From: Mytilisepta virgata
Lineage: Eukaryota; Mollusca; Bivalvia; Mytilida; Mytilidae
Length of the DNA: 64,000 nucleotides
Direction of reading: 5' to 3'
Assembly (NCBI GenBank): GCA_028015205.1
Contig: CM051517.1
Location: forward strand, 61,751,455 to 61,815,454
The position numbers and the translations under genes were made by a program. The notes below the pieces were generated by a model. The model did no database searches and was not told where the DNA came from. It worked only from the letters and a program-made list of their open reading frames with translations. Positions 1-11,700 of this stretch are shown piece after piece (the first letter of the stretch is position 1; every line of letters starts with the position of its first letter).

Positions 1-488
<488 letters not shown>

Positions 489-923
489 CGCTTACAATAT
501 TAACAATATAGTTTTTATATTTACGCTGTTTCAGGACTGGGCTTATACCTTTGATATTTAGCCATGATTTGATTTATTTTGTTGTTGGGTAATTCGGCGC
601 AGCGTTTAATTAGGCGACTTCAAATCATTTTCATGTTATTGCACCGAATAGGACGATTCGCAGAATTACCCGAAATGGCTGTATATTGTTTTCAAAAATT
701 ACAATAGTTCACCTTTATAGCCCATTCAACCCATGACTTTTGTCATTTGATTCCACTCGTTCAATTAATGGGGGGGGGGGGGGGTCAAGGAAGTTTGGAT
801 CCTTGAATTTTGTTTTTCTTTTTTTTCCAGGGCAATCTCAACCAATTTATTCCTAGGATACATGAACATTATTACAATCAGGACGATGTTCTTCGCTACC
901 TTTCATACTAAATATTTACGAAA
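489..923. other. Ubiquitin leader exon/promoter region and flank
   Basis: This should hold the minus-strand leader exon (from 489 upward) and promoter of the ubiquitin gene. I see no TATA box or heat-shock element array that I would defend. A homopolymer G run of about 15 nt lies near 771-784. No coding sequence is seen. Confidence 0.4.
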
Positions 924-925
924 TA

Positions 926-2448
926 TACTCTCTCAAAAAAGAAACGCAACATCAGATTATCTTTTTGAAATATTATTTTTCCGGACAAATAACCAATAAA
1001 TATCAAAATATATGTACACATGATCATAATTACACCTTCATAAAAAGTTTCCAGGTACAATCATTTAAATTCATCCACCCGTAAACGACTTTGGTCGCAA
1101 TCTGGGACACCCTACGATTTACGCATTGCCAAAAACTGGGTCGACTTTCACGTGCAAATCATGGGTTATTTTTTAGCTCAGTCAGTCGGTATAAAAACCC
1201 GGTATTTCTTTTCATGAATGCATTCGTAAAATAAAATTCTGATGAGGTGACGCTATGCCAAGGTTAGACGCTGCTACCCGGAATATCGCTATCGGACGAC
1301 TAGAGGCCGGAGAATCACAGAATGCTGTTGCTGTAACGTACAATGTTCATCGTAGCACAATTTCACGCCTTTGGGGACGCTACCTGCAGCTTGGTACTAC
1401 GACAGATCGGCCACGTTCAGGGCGCCCGCGTGTTACAACCAGGGCGCAAGATCGTTACATCAGACTTTTCCATCTGCGGAATAGGACTATTGCTGCAACA
1501 GAAACAGCTGTAAACGTCCCTGGGTTGCGCCGTATATCAGCACAGACAGTACGCAATCGGTTACGTTCTCATGGGTTGAGGGCAAGAAGACCTTACTTTG
1601 GAGCAACACTGAGACGCCAACACCGCTGAGCGAGGGTTAGATGGTGTACTACAGTTCGTGCATGGAATTTACAGAACTGGAGAAGAGTATGGTTCAGCGA
1701 TGAGTCACGTTTTCAACTGGAAAAGCGAGATGGTCGCATACGTGTGTATAGGCGCCGAAACGAACGTTTTGCGCAAAACTGTGTTGTGGAGAGAGACAAT
1801 TTTGGCGGAGGCAGTGTTATGATGTGGGCCGCTATTTCTTATGCCAGAAACACACAGCTGATACATATCCAAGGCAATCTGAACGCTGTTAGGTATAGAG
1901 ACGAAATTTTACGACCTCATTTATTGCCCGTAATTGACATTCGGAGATAAATTTTTCAGCACGACAATGCCCGACCACATACAGCACGTGTAACAGTAGA
2001 CTTTTTAGAACAACAGAATGTCAATGTGATCCGTTGGCCGTCACGATCACCCGATCTTAATCCAATTGAACATTTGTGGGATGAAGTGGATCGGCGCGTG
2101 CGCCAACGACAACCACCACCGCAAAATCTGCAACAATTACAGCAGGCACTTCAGTTTGAGTGGCAAAGGATACCGCGTGTTCGAACTCAGCGTTTAATTC
2201 AATCTATGCCAAGAAGAGTCGGGGCTGTGTTACAAGCAAATGGTGGACATACCAGATATTGACAATTTATGAGTGATTTATTGACAATATGTGACAAACT
2301 GTGATATTCCAAGGTAAAAGAACTCATGAACAAGAAGTGTGCCAATTTTTGCATTCCTGTGTAAATTATTTATATCATAAATTATGAAAATAATATATGA
2401 AGTAAATTTCCTATTTTCTGTATGTTGCGTTTCTTTTTTGAGAGAGTA
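926..2448 (+). mobile_element. Tc1-type DNA transposon, nearly intact
   Basis: The element is 1,523 bp with perfect 27-bp terminal inverted repeats (926-952 and 2422-2448, beginning TACTCTCTCAAAAAAGAAAC). It is flanked on both sides by the TA target duplication typical of Tc1/mariner (924-925 and 2449-2450). It carries one transposase reading frame on the plus strand. Identical ends suggest fairly recent insertion. It is intergenic, between the ubiquitin and MORF4L1 genes. Confidence 0.95.
1255..2262 (+). pseudogene. Tc1-family transposase, inactivated by two stops
   Basis: A single frame runs from ATG 1255 to the TGA at 2260-2262 (335 codons), interrupted only by TGA at 1627-1629 and TAA at 1948-1950. 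There is no frameshift. The N-terminal part has the paired helix-turn-helix layout of Tc1 transposases (SQNAVAVTYNVHRSTISRLW, then a GRPR motif at the linker). The catalytic domain shows the first aspartate in WFSDESRF, the GGGSVMMW motif, the second aspartate in HDNARPH and the glutamate in SPDLNPIEHLWDE. Exactly 34 residues separate the second D from the E, the DD34E spacing of the Tc1 group. The length matches the family (about 340 aa). Tc1 transposases cut and paste the element at TA. This copy cannot make a full enzyme without readthrough of two stops. Confidence 0.93.
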
Positions 2449-2450
2449 TA

Positions 2451-3610
2451 CTTTCCTTTATACGACCATTAAAAATCAAATAATTGTTCCGTTGGCTTCA
2501 TACATGATAATGAATATTGTTTTACTTAATTATAAATGCCGTTTCGTTTTACGTTGACGTGGACAAGGACAGCAAATGTCGGATTTCCGATGGAAAAGTT
2601 GGGAGTGGAAAAATTACGCTGTAAAGCCCGAATTATCAGATGGTTAATTAATTAACTATGTACAAACCTGTTTTCCAAATGGCTCTTACAATAGTGTTAT
2701 TAACCTTCAGATGTTTTGTCAAAGACTAAATTAGATGTAAAAATTTCCAAGATGGCGGTTTCCTTGTAAATATTTTTCGTGTGACCTGTTGTCCGTTGGA
2801 AACAGATTTTCTGTCGAAAACGTGACTATATTTGTAACAATGTTAGAAGATAAAGCGGGTAAGCTTTTAATACTTACGATTGATTCCTTTGTATATGATT
2901 TCTTTCGATTTATGCGTTTAGATTTTCACCAAGTATCTCGATGCTTATTGCTTTGTGCGTCTACTGACAAACAATGGCGGATTTTAGTATTTATAGGTCG
3001 TAGCTAGTCACATGACTATTTTTACATCTTATCATTGGAAAATTCTGGATATAACGTCATAATAATATTTAAAAATAGAAAATGTACTAAGAATTTTTTA
3101 TTTATCCGTGTGATAAAGTAGATTAGGGATTATATCATAACGTTATACAATTTATAGTTCAAAATTCGGAACAAACACTTTCGCTTGTTGTCAAGACCTT
3201 TGAACTAGAATTTTAACTTTTAAGTTGCGAGAAAAAATGCATTTTTTTTACTTTATTACATGTCTACATGCTAGATTTTATTTTTTTTTATACAAATTTA
3301 TATTTTATCGAAGTGCAGATTTTTTCATATGACAGTTTCGCCTTTTTTGTAAGCCTACTTATATTTAGAAAAACTCTAAACTAAGTTTTTTAAACGTTGA
3401 ACGGCTTTATTCAGCCTTCTTTAGTGGAAGTAAACACACCATGTAACACTATATTACCAGAGACATTTGTTAACAATTGTTTTTGATAGAATTTCTCTCA
3501 TTGGCGCCCATAATTGGCTATATATATGCATGACATATATATATAAAATTTCCAATTCTTAAAAAAGTAAGTTATTTAAAGAACAAAACTGATATACCTA
3601 TAGAAGGAGG
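2451..3610. other. Intergenic stretch, possible promoter or exon near 2749-2858
   Basis: Mostly AT-rich with no coding gene. The exception is a YY1-like AAGATGGCGG at 2749-2758 followed about 80 bp later by ATG TTA GAA GAT AAA GCG G and a good GTAAGC donor at 2859. This looks like the end of a small first exon (2840-2858 coding). Its phase (one base into a codon) would fit MORF4L1 exon 2, but no transcript evidence is available. Confidence 0.25.
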
Positions 3611-3619
3611 AAATCAATA

Positions 3620-4010
3620 AAACGTAATCCATTGGTCAGATAAACCCGGGAAGACAAATGAACAACAAGAAGCACAACAAATAAACACCGACTGAAAACT
3701 TAAGAAAAAATGAACAACACGAACTCCTACTGATAAAAACCAGGAGTGAACACAGGTGCTCCTGGAGGGTAATCAGTTCCTGCTCCGTATACGGCACCCG
3801 TCGTGAAGTTCAACAAAGTCAATCCGGTGAAAGTCACAAATTAGTGCAGGCACATGAAATGTTACGACAGTGGGAACAGGTCGAACATGATCTTATATAT
3901 TGGAACACTGTAACGGTCAATCAATTCGTGATGACGACCGTAAAATTTCCTAACTGATGACATCAACTTATCTCTGATAAAAAAAAAAAAAACCTGGTTG
4001 GGGAGCTTTT
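3620..4010 (+). repeat. Dispersed repeat containing 'caggagtgaa' motif
   Basis: The stretch around 3711-3770 (aacaacacgaactcctac, aaaaaccaggagtgaac, caggtgctcc) recurs in shortened form at about 25192-25255, so this is an interspersed repeat rather than unique sequence. It has no open frame. The remainder, to about 4010, resembles one unit with a poly-A stretch near 3980. The class is unknown. Confidence 0.6.
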
Positions 4011-4399
4011 GTGACAGCAGTAACCCTCTTTGTTACACATATATGAAAATTAATATCTGCTGATCAGTGACTCGTTTTAAATAGCCTTTATACCAACAGG
4101 AAACTTAAATTATCAGCTTCCCGTTTCAAGTATCATGAAAATGATTTTTTTTTAAGCGCATACAAGTATGTTTACTATACAGTGAAGATATTTTCGAATA
4201 ATAAACTAAACCAGCTATATATATTTCTAATATATATGACCTTCAGTCTACTTCCGTGGTAAAATATCAATTGATATTTTGATTCCAGTTACGTCACAGA
4301 TGCCAGACAAGCTTTATTCACCCCCAGGAACTTTCGCGTTTGCAAAAAAATAATTGTACAAGAAAGGAGGACTAAAGGCTTACTTTAAATTACAAGAAG

Positions 4400-4895
4400 A
4401 TTTTTTTAGTTGAAATCCAGGTATAAAAAACCTGTCTGAATGTTTTTGATCATACAGTCAAGACTGTGCTCTTATGGAGCAGAAATTTGGGGTATTCTTA
4501 ATGGAAACAATAAAACATTACATAATCATGATATATCACTGGATCTTTGTTACAATTACTTCAAATGGGATAATTTGCACGTTAGATTTTGTAAAAATAT
4601 ACTTGGAGTGAAAATTGAAAAGTGTCAACCGTGCTTCTCTTTCTGAACTAGGTAGACATGCATCCACGTCATTTTGCCATAATTAAATCAATGTTGAAAT
4701 ATTGTTACAGATTAGAAAATTTGGCAACAGAATTTCCTTTATTGAAAGATGCATATTTATGTTGCAAAGAGCTAGATGCTTTGAACAGAAAATATTGGTT
4801 CTCAACTATTAAGCCGATTCTGTTTAAAAATTTTGGATTAAAATGCAATGCTTTAACTCAAAGTAAAAGCAAATTCTGTTTTTTTTGCTAAGAAA
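4400..4895 (+). pseudogene. LINE polymerase C-terminal relic, frameshifted
   Basis: Several plus-strand frames joined by frameshifts give SYGAEIWGI, then HVRFCKNILGV, VNRASLSELGRHA, and after a shift RHFAIIKSMLKYCYRLEN with LKDAYLCCKELDALN and YWFSTIK. This order (EIWG, RFCK.ILGV, ELGR, K..L.YW.RL) matches the region after the reverse transcriptase palm in non-LTR retrotransposon ORF2-like proteins of animals. Only about 160 residues remain, with at least two frameshifts, so it is dead and 5'-truncated. A-rich sequence follows at 5220-5340. The clade was not determined. Confidence 0.65.
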
Positions 4896-5220
4896 AAGTC
4901 TTTCTTAAAGGTTTACATGGTATATGACAGATAGGGTAAAGACAAGTCAATTATTTAAAGATGGCAAATTAGCCACAGTGACTTTATATATAATTATGTT
5001 AATATCAAAACAAATTTAGGTTTTTGCTTGATAATAATAGGCCCTATATAGTTTCCATACAATCGTTTCAATATTATATTTATTTTGAAAAATACTTGTG
5101 TCACAAATGCTACGTGTGCATGGTCTACATTGTCTAATTATTATGAACTCTTATTTCAATGAATGCTCTTTCACTCCCTTTTCATGATAATTATGAAGTT
5201 GCATATTTTAAATGAATCGA

Positions 5221-5345
5221 ATTTAAGAGAAAAACATAAAATCAAACAAAACAAAAACAAACAAAAACAAGCAAATATATATATAAAAAAAAATTAAAAA
5301 TTTAAAAAATAATAATAATAAAATAAAATTAATAAGTAAATAGAT
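5221..5345. repeat. A-rich low-complexity tract
   Basis: The tract is composed of AAAC, AAAT, AT and AAT runs. It could be the decayed tail of the LINE relic upstream or simple-sequence drift. Confidence 0.6.
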
Positions 5346-5696
5346 AAACTAATAAAAGAAATCGTGGGGTAATTTTAAATTAAAAGTTTACAAGATATGC
5401 ATTATTCCCATTGAGTGCATTTTTACAAGTTATACCTCAGGCTAGCTATACCGTCATTATTTACGCAACAGTGCATTTACAATGCTATGTACAATACAAA
5501 AGCATAATACGTATTACCTATATAAAAAATGCAGTTAAAGTCATTTTCGTATTTCTTAAAGTTTGATTTGTTAAACATATATAAGTATATTATTTTCGAT
5601 AAATGGCACCGAGGAATTTCTTTCGGTTTTCATTCATCGGAATGTTTAGGACACCTTTTTAATGAATCCCAAGTTTCACTAGTACACATAAACCTC

Positions 5697-5704
5697 TGAC
5701 GTCA
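5697..5704 (+). promoter_or_regulatory. CRE palindrome TGACGTCA upstream of MORF4L1
   Basis: A perfect TGACGTCA lies 48 bp before the MORF4L1 ATG. This is the full CREB/ATF site, common in core promoters of housekeeping genes. Its position fits the promoter or leader, but the transcription start is not known. Confidence 0.5.
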
Positions 5705-5752
5705 ACACATTGCTTGTATTTTTACTTCAATTTCCTACACAGCGTTCTAGCC

Positions 5753-8700
5753 ATGCCGCCCAAATACAAGTTTCAAGAAGGTGAACCATTAAACTTAACG
5801 AATAAGATAACATCGAAAGACGCATATTTCACCTTTTTCAACACCAAGTAACAGCCAATGGACATAAATATGCACCTTTCAAATTTATTCCATAATTTGA
5901 AATTTCTAGGCTATACTAACTCAAAACTTCGATTAAAAAATATTGCGAGGCCATTATACAATTTATACTCAAGTTATGCCTTGGAGCCAAAGCCAGGTGG
6001 AGCAGTAGGTTAAGTGGTTCTGTTTCAATGAGTTCTTATGTCAAAAAGATTGTGTGAAATTCTGAAAATGCAGAAGAAAACTACAGTTATTGTCTGTTCT
6101 CACTGTATCGCCGGTTCCACTGTATCGCGCTACCATTTTTATTTTAACGTAATATTAAATGCCATCTTGAAAAAATAAGTACTGCGATACAGTGAGACCC
6201 CAGGATTATTGAAATAATGAATAATGATACATATGCTAAATGTACAGAATGTTCCAAAAAGACACCATAAAGAGTATAACCATTTCTCCTGATGCTGAGA
6301 TACATTTTTGGTAACACTAACATATAATATTGACTATTGTGCAAGATACTGTTAAAAAAAGGCCAAATTGAATATAGAGCACACAAGCTCAACTGATCAA
6401 TACACTCTGATAATAACATATTTCTTTTGCAGGTGAAAAGGTTCTGTGTTTCCATGGACCCTTGCTTTATGAAGCAAAGGTAGGCTGTACATTTTAATGT
6501 AAACCTACAAAACTCATTCTGAATAAAATATTAAGAATGCAGCTTTAACTTTAACCAAACAATATATATCGTATGGTAAAGTTATAACACTTTGTTGGAT
6601 TATGTTATACCTGAGAAACGAAATCTGAATTTTTAACAAAAAAGACCTGTTTTTCTCATTTTAAAATCTTTTTTTTTAGTAATTTGTTTTAATTTAATTT
6701 ATATTATTTTACATTATAGTGTGTAAAAGCAGAAGTGAAAGATAAAATTGTAAGATATTTTATTCATTACAATGGATGGAATAAAAGGTGAGTTTGTATA
6801 ATTTTTATCTGATTTCTGACATAATACTAAATGCCAATGAAAAAAGATCGGTGAGCTGTCACACAAGTTAAAGAGAAAAAAAAACGAACATAAAAACAAA
6901 AATCATATGACAAAAGTCTCAATGTTTTGCTAACTAGCCTTAATCGTGAGCACATAAAAAGAGATGTTACTCTTTGAAATCTCATCAAAAAACCCAGTAA
7001 ATCTACAGGGCTCACCCTACCTTAGGATGACAGGGAGAGTGACCTCTCTCTGAAGCTGACAAGGAGAAGTGGAGAGAGAACAAGGAGAAGGCATCATTTC
7101 AAAGCACCATGATCATGTTTTTTAAATAATCTAATTCTCATGTTTGTGATGTTTTTTGAAGAATTTTGATTCATTCTCTGATTCACAATTCAACTGGGTA
7201 AAGGAAAATTAGAACTTGCTTGCCTTCTAAGTTACTCTCCAAAATGTACAACAGAGTCAACATAAAGACTTTTGATGTTCAGGAAACCTTATGATTACTT
7301 CATTCACATTATTATTCTTGTTGTACGTGTAACGGTCTTAATTATTCTTATAACGGTCTGACTTGCTGTGGTCAGAATCTCCATCTTCTGAGTTTACATG
7401 TATGTTTTCTGATTGGATTATTTCCCTTTGTTGTTAATCGAAAAATGGTGGCTTTGTTTTTACGTAGTCACTAAGGTTTCTTAAAAATTTCTGTTATATT
7501 CACGATTTCGACCATTGAAATATATCGGGCGGCAGATTAAAATTATAGGCAACTCAAATTTCACTTTTGACAGGAATTCAGGCAACTGACCAGTTTGCTG
7601 GCCGACTCCAACTTTGTTTTGGACAAGATTTAGGGCGAAGTCATAAACTACAAGGCGACTTCTTTGCCTGAATTGCTATGAATCTAAGAAAAATATCAAC
7701 AGATTTTCAACAACCTTGTATGTTCTAATTTGAAAGATATATTTAGATTTGTGTATTTAACTGATGAAATGCCAGGAAAGGAAATTGTTTAAGCTGTAAA
7801 ATTACCCTTACAAAAAGATTAATCACCATCAAAGTTGTTGTTGTCATTTGGTCTGTTAGAAATAAAACATATGTTTTGAATATGCATGTATCTTTTTTAT
7901 CTAAATTTTTCGACACAAAAAATCTAGTTATTATTTTAAGTGATGTTGGAAAATCTTGGCTATTCCATTAAAATGGATGTGGGAGGGTAGACATGGAAGT
8001 TTTATTATAGGATACGGATCCTGGGTCATTTTTAGTGTGTGTCTTATCAGATGTAATTAAGGTTATCTAAAAGTAAAAAAAATTGTTGGTTGTGGTTGTA
8101 TTTTGAAAGTCCCTTTCTACCCTCCCATATTCATTTTAAAGATTAGCCAAGATTTTCCTACATCACCTAAACTAATAGATTTTTTTCTGCTGAAAAATCC
8201 AGATAACAAAGATACATGTATGCTCTCAGATTTATGTCAATGACACTGCCTAAAGGTGTAATTTATTTGTTTCCTAACAATACATAATTCAAATTCACGA
8301 AAATGTGACTAAACAAAGTTTCAATGGGACATCAAAGATGGAAAATACTTCCATTTTTACAGTAATGAGCATTGGTCATTTGATTTAAATTTAAGCAAAT
8401 ATAATCATGGCTTTTGTATAAAAGTTATATATTTATTCCTTTGCAGTTGGGATGAATGGGTTCCAGAAACAAGGGTATTGAAATGTAATGATGCTGGACT
8501 TCAGAAACAGAAGGAGTTACAGAAAGCTCACATGTATGTCACGGTATTAAAATATGAAAATTCAAAACACTTGGTCTAAGGCTGAAAACTTTGTGCTTGG
8601 CAAAATACTTTATTCTTGTTTCAGAACCCTTATTTTTGCTGTTGTACAATTGGAAGTTTGTGTACACTTTTACAGATCCTAATGTGGAATATAAATATAA

Positions 8701-11700
8701 GAAGCAGGTTTTATACAAATTTATGAAATTTGAAAGGATACTGCATGTAGAAAATATATATTCAAACTTGAATAAAAATACTTTGTTTAGTATTTGGTTA
8801 CATGTGTGAAGGAAATCAAATTTAAGTGTTCAGATCATTCAGAAAATGAAACCAGGAAAAAATTTTAAAATATTTCATTTTATTTGTTATCTTTGACTTA
8901 TCTTTTTAAACACATAAAAAACTGAATTGATTTCTGAGAACTAACTACATTGTTTATGCAACATGTTAGTAAATAATGTTTAACAGTAAAATAAAAAAGA
9001 AGTGAGGCCATTTTCCCCTGCAGCTATTTCACTTCTAGGGCCATTTTCAAAAAGACACCTTTAAACCTTTCAAAATCTCTAGGGTCATAGAATGGTAGAT
9101 TTTCTCTAAAGATTTGCTAATAATAACTAACAAAAAAGTTACTTAATCATTTTTCTACATATCTGAATATCGCTTTGAGATACAGTTTTAACAAAGATTT
9201 GCCCAATTTAGGTCTTTAAGACAGTTTTTTTAATGTGAAGGACACTTAGAACCGAAACAAATTTTTGGCTGTAAGTGAGTTTAACTCCTTTCATATGACA
9301 GTAGAATGGTTTTGGTTCTGAATTTCCTCCTTAGCAATATTCCAAAAAAAGTAATACACCAAAATCATAAATATACACGACCATTGCAGGTAGAAAACTC
9401 GAACTTATTAATGATTAAGCATAAAATTTTTGTTTGTTAACATAAAAATGCATTGCATACAATCGATAAAAAGCAGATGAATATGTAAGATTGAAAAATA
9501 AATGGTTATGAGTGAAACAAATACAAGGGAAAGTGGCCCTACTTCGTTAATGATCATAACAAGCTTAGGACTATTATAATTATATATTAGTTTTATATGC
9601 ACTAAGCAGGATATATTTTTACACTCAAGACCATTTTAGATTTGCAACATGCAAGATTTAACCATCGTGTAAAGAATTGAAATTTAAGTGTTGTGGGTGA
9701 AGTAGTACGGTTGAAAACCTTGATCGAACCTAAGGATAATTTTACCTATTATTCTATAACCATAAAGAAATGTTTTAAGCAACCTGCCTTTGGTGGTATT
9801 GATAACAAAGAGATGCTAACAGTATTATGTTCCAGATTGATTTTTACCGGTAATCTGTCAGTCTCAGAATTTGGTATTGGTAGGAATGAGGAACCTAAGT
9901 GAGTTATCTTTTCCTAACCAATGTAGGTAAGGGAGATAATTAAATGCTCTCCCTTTTGTCCTGAGGGTAAAAGGGAGACAAATTTATTATCTCCCTTACC
10001 TACATTGGTTAGGAAAAGATAACTCAATCAGGTTCCTCATTCTTGTTAGATATTTATATAACAGGTGGTTAATAGAATAGAGAATGGAAACGGGGAATGT
10101 TTCAAAGAGACAACAACCCGACTAAAGAGCAGAAAACAGCCCAAAGCTACCAATGGGTCTTCAACACAGCGAGAAAATCCCACACCCGGAGGTGGGCTTC
10201 AGCTGGCCCCTAAATAATAATGCATACTAGTTAAGCAAAAATATACTACAGAAATTTAACCACTTGCCAAATAATAAAATGAGAGAAATATAGATTCCCC
10301 TTCTGGTACAAGTGGATTATGATATTTTTACACTTGAGATTTTCAAAAGGCAAGCCTTGGTGAGCATGTTAAAAACAGAAATTTAACTATTAAGAATGTA
10401 GAAGAAATATTGTAATCTACAAGCAAACTGAAAGATAATTTGTTTTTACCATGATTTTCTATTCTGAAGCTTGCAATTTTGGTTGTGTTAAGGATGCCAT
10501 TGCTACTGATAAATCTGGCCAATAAAATGACTAAGATTTGGCATCAAAGAAGGGAAAAATAATGAGATGATTTAATAAGCACTATGGAAATTGAACTTGA
10601 ATGGGAGAAATAATTTTAAAATCTCTTATCATTTTTCAGTAGCCAGAAAAAGGCTAAAGCAGCTGCAAGAAAAGCTGAACGTGAAAAAGAAAAAGAAAAG
10701 CAGGAAAAAGACAAAGATAAATCAAAAGATAAGGACAAAGAGAAAGAAAAAACAAAGGATAAGGGAGAGAAAGAGAAAGGAAAAGATAAAGATAAAGGAG
10801 ACAAAGACAGACCTGCTACTCCGACAGTAGAAAAAGTAAAGAAAGATAAAGGTGATCGTTTAGAATAACTTGTAGAATGCAGTTGACTTTTTTTTTGTGT
10901 AAACTTGATACTGGTACTATAATGTTGACATGCCTTGTTATTTTCCCGAAGACCTCTTTTTGAGAAATTGAATCAACATAGAAATGATATTGACCTTATT
11001 TTTGTCTTCATTGACATAAGAATTAGAACATTATTAAAATTAAAGAATAAAGATGATTATTTTGAATGATGATTAAGGAAATAAATTACAGTATTTATCC
11101 TCATTTAAAATTTTAAATTTGAACACAGGAAATTACACACAACAGCTTAGTAAATGTATGGTTATCCAAATATCAAACTGGACAGAACTAATTTTTATGC
11201 ATATAGAACCAGAGATTAGTTAAACAGGGATTAAGAAATAATTCATTGGTGCCATGCTCTATGCTTATTTTAACATGGGTAGGCATTATATTTGTGGATA
11301 ATTTACACCGAGCATTAGCGAGGTGTAAAATATTAACAAATATAATGCCTACCCATGTTAAAATAACCATAGAGCATGGCACCAATGAATTATTTCGATT
11401 CTTATATTACAATATGTATCATTTCTGTGATCAAAGCGAACCCTATAATGCTTTTAAAAACCTTTTAAAGGAGTTAAAAAGCATGCATATTTAATTTCAT
11501 GACTAATAAAATTACCTAATAAAAATTTGGATAATATAAATACTATCTTATTGTATAAATTGAATTGTCCTCAGACTGGTCAATTGATTGAGCAGTCAAG
11601 TGTAAACGATCTCAGCACATGCGAGTTATTGATTGTGTTTGTTTACTGTTGAAACACCTGCTGTGTTTATTGGCCTGATGTAAACTGTTCAAATATCATA

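Noticed and set aside
6144..6455. 103-aa minus-strand frame
   Set aside because: Covers MORF4L1 exon 2 antisense plus intron; no conserved features.
10591..10830. Basic K/R-rich 79-aa frame and its serine/phenylalanine-rich antisense frame
   Set aside because: Out-of-frame readings of MORF4L1 exon 5, whose correct frame is fixed by splice phases.
11188..11494. Paired open frames on opposite strands
   Set aside because: Created by the palindromic MITE; the two peptides match because the DNA is symmetric.
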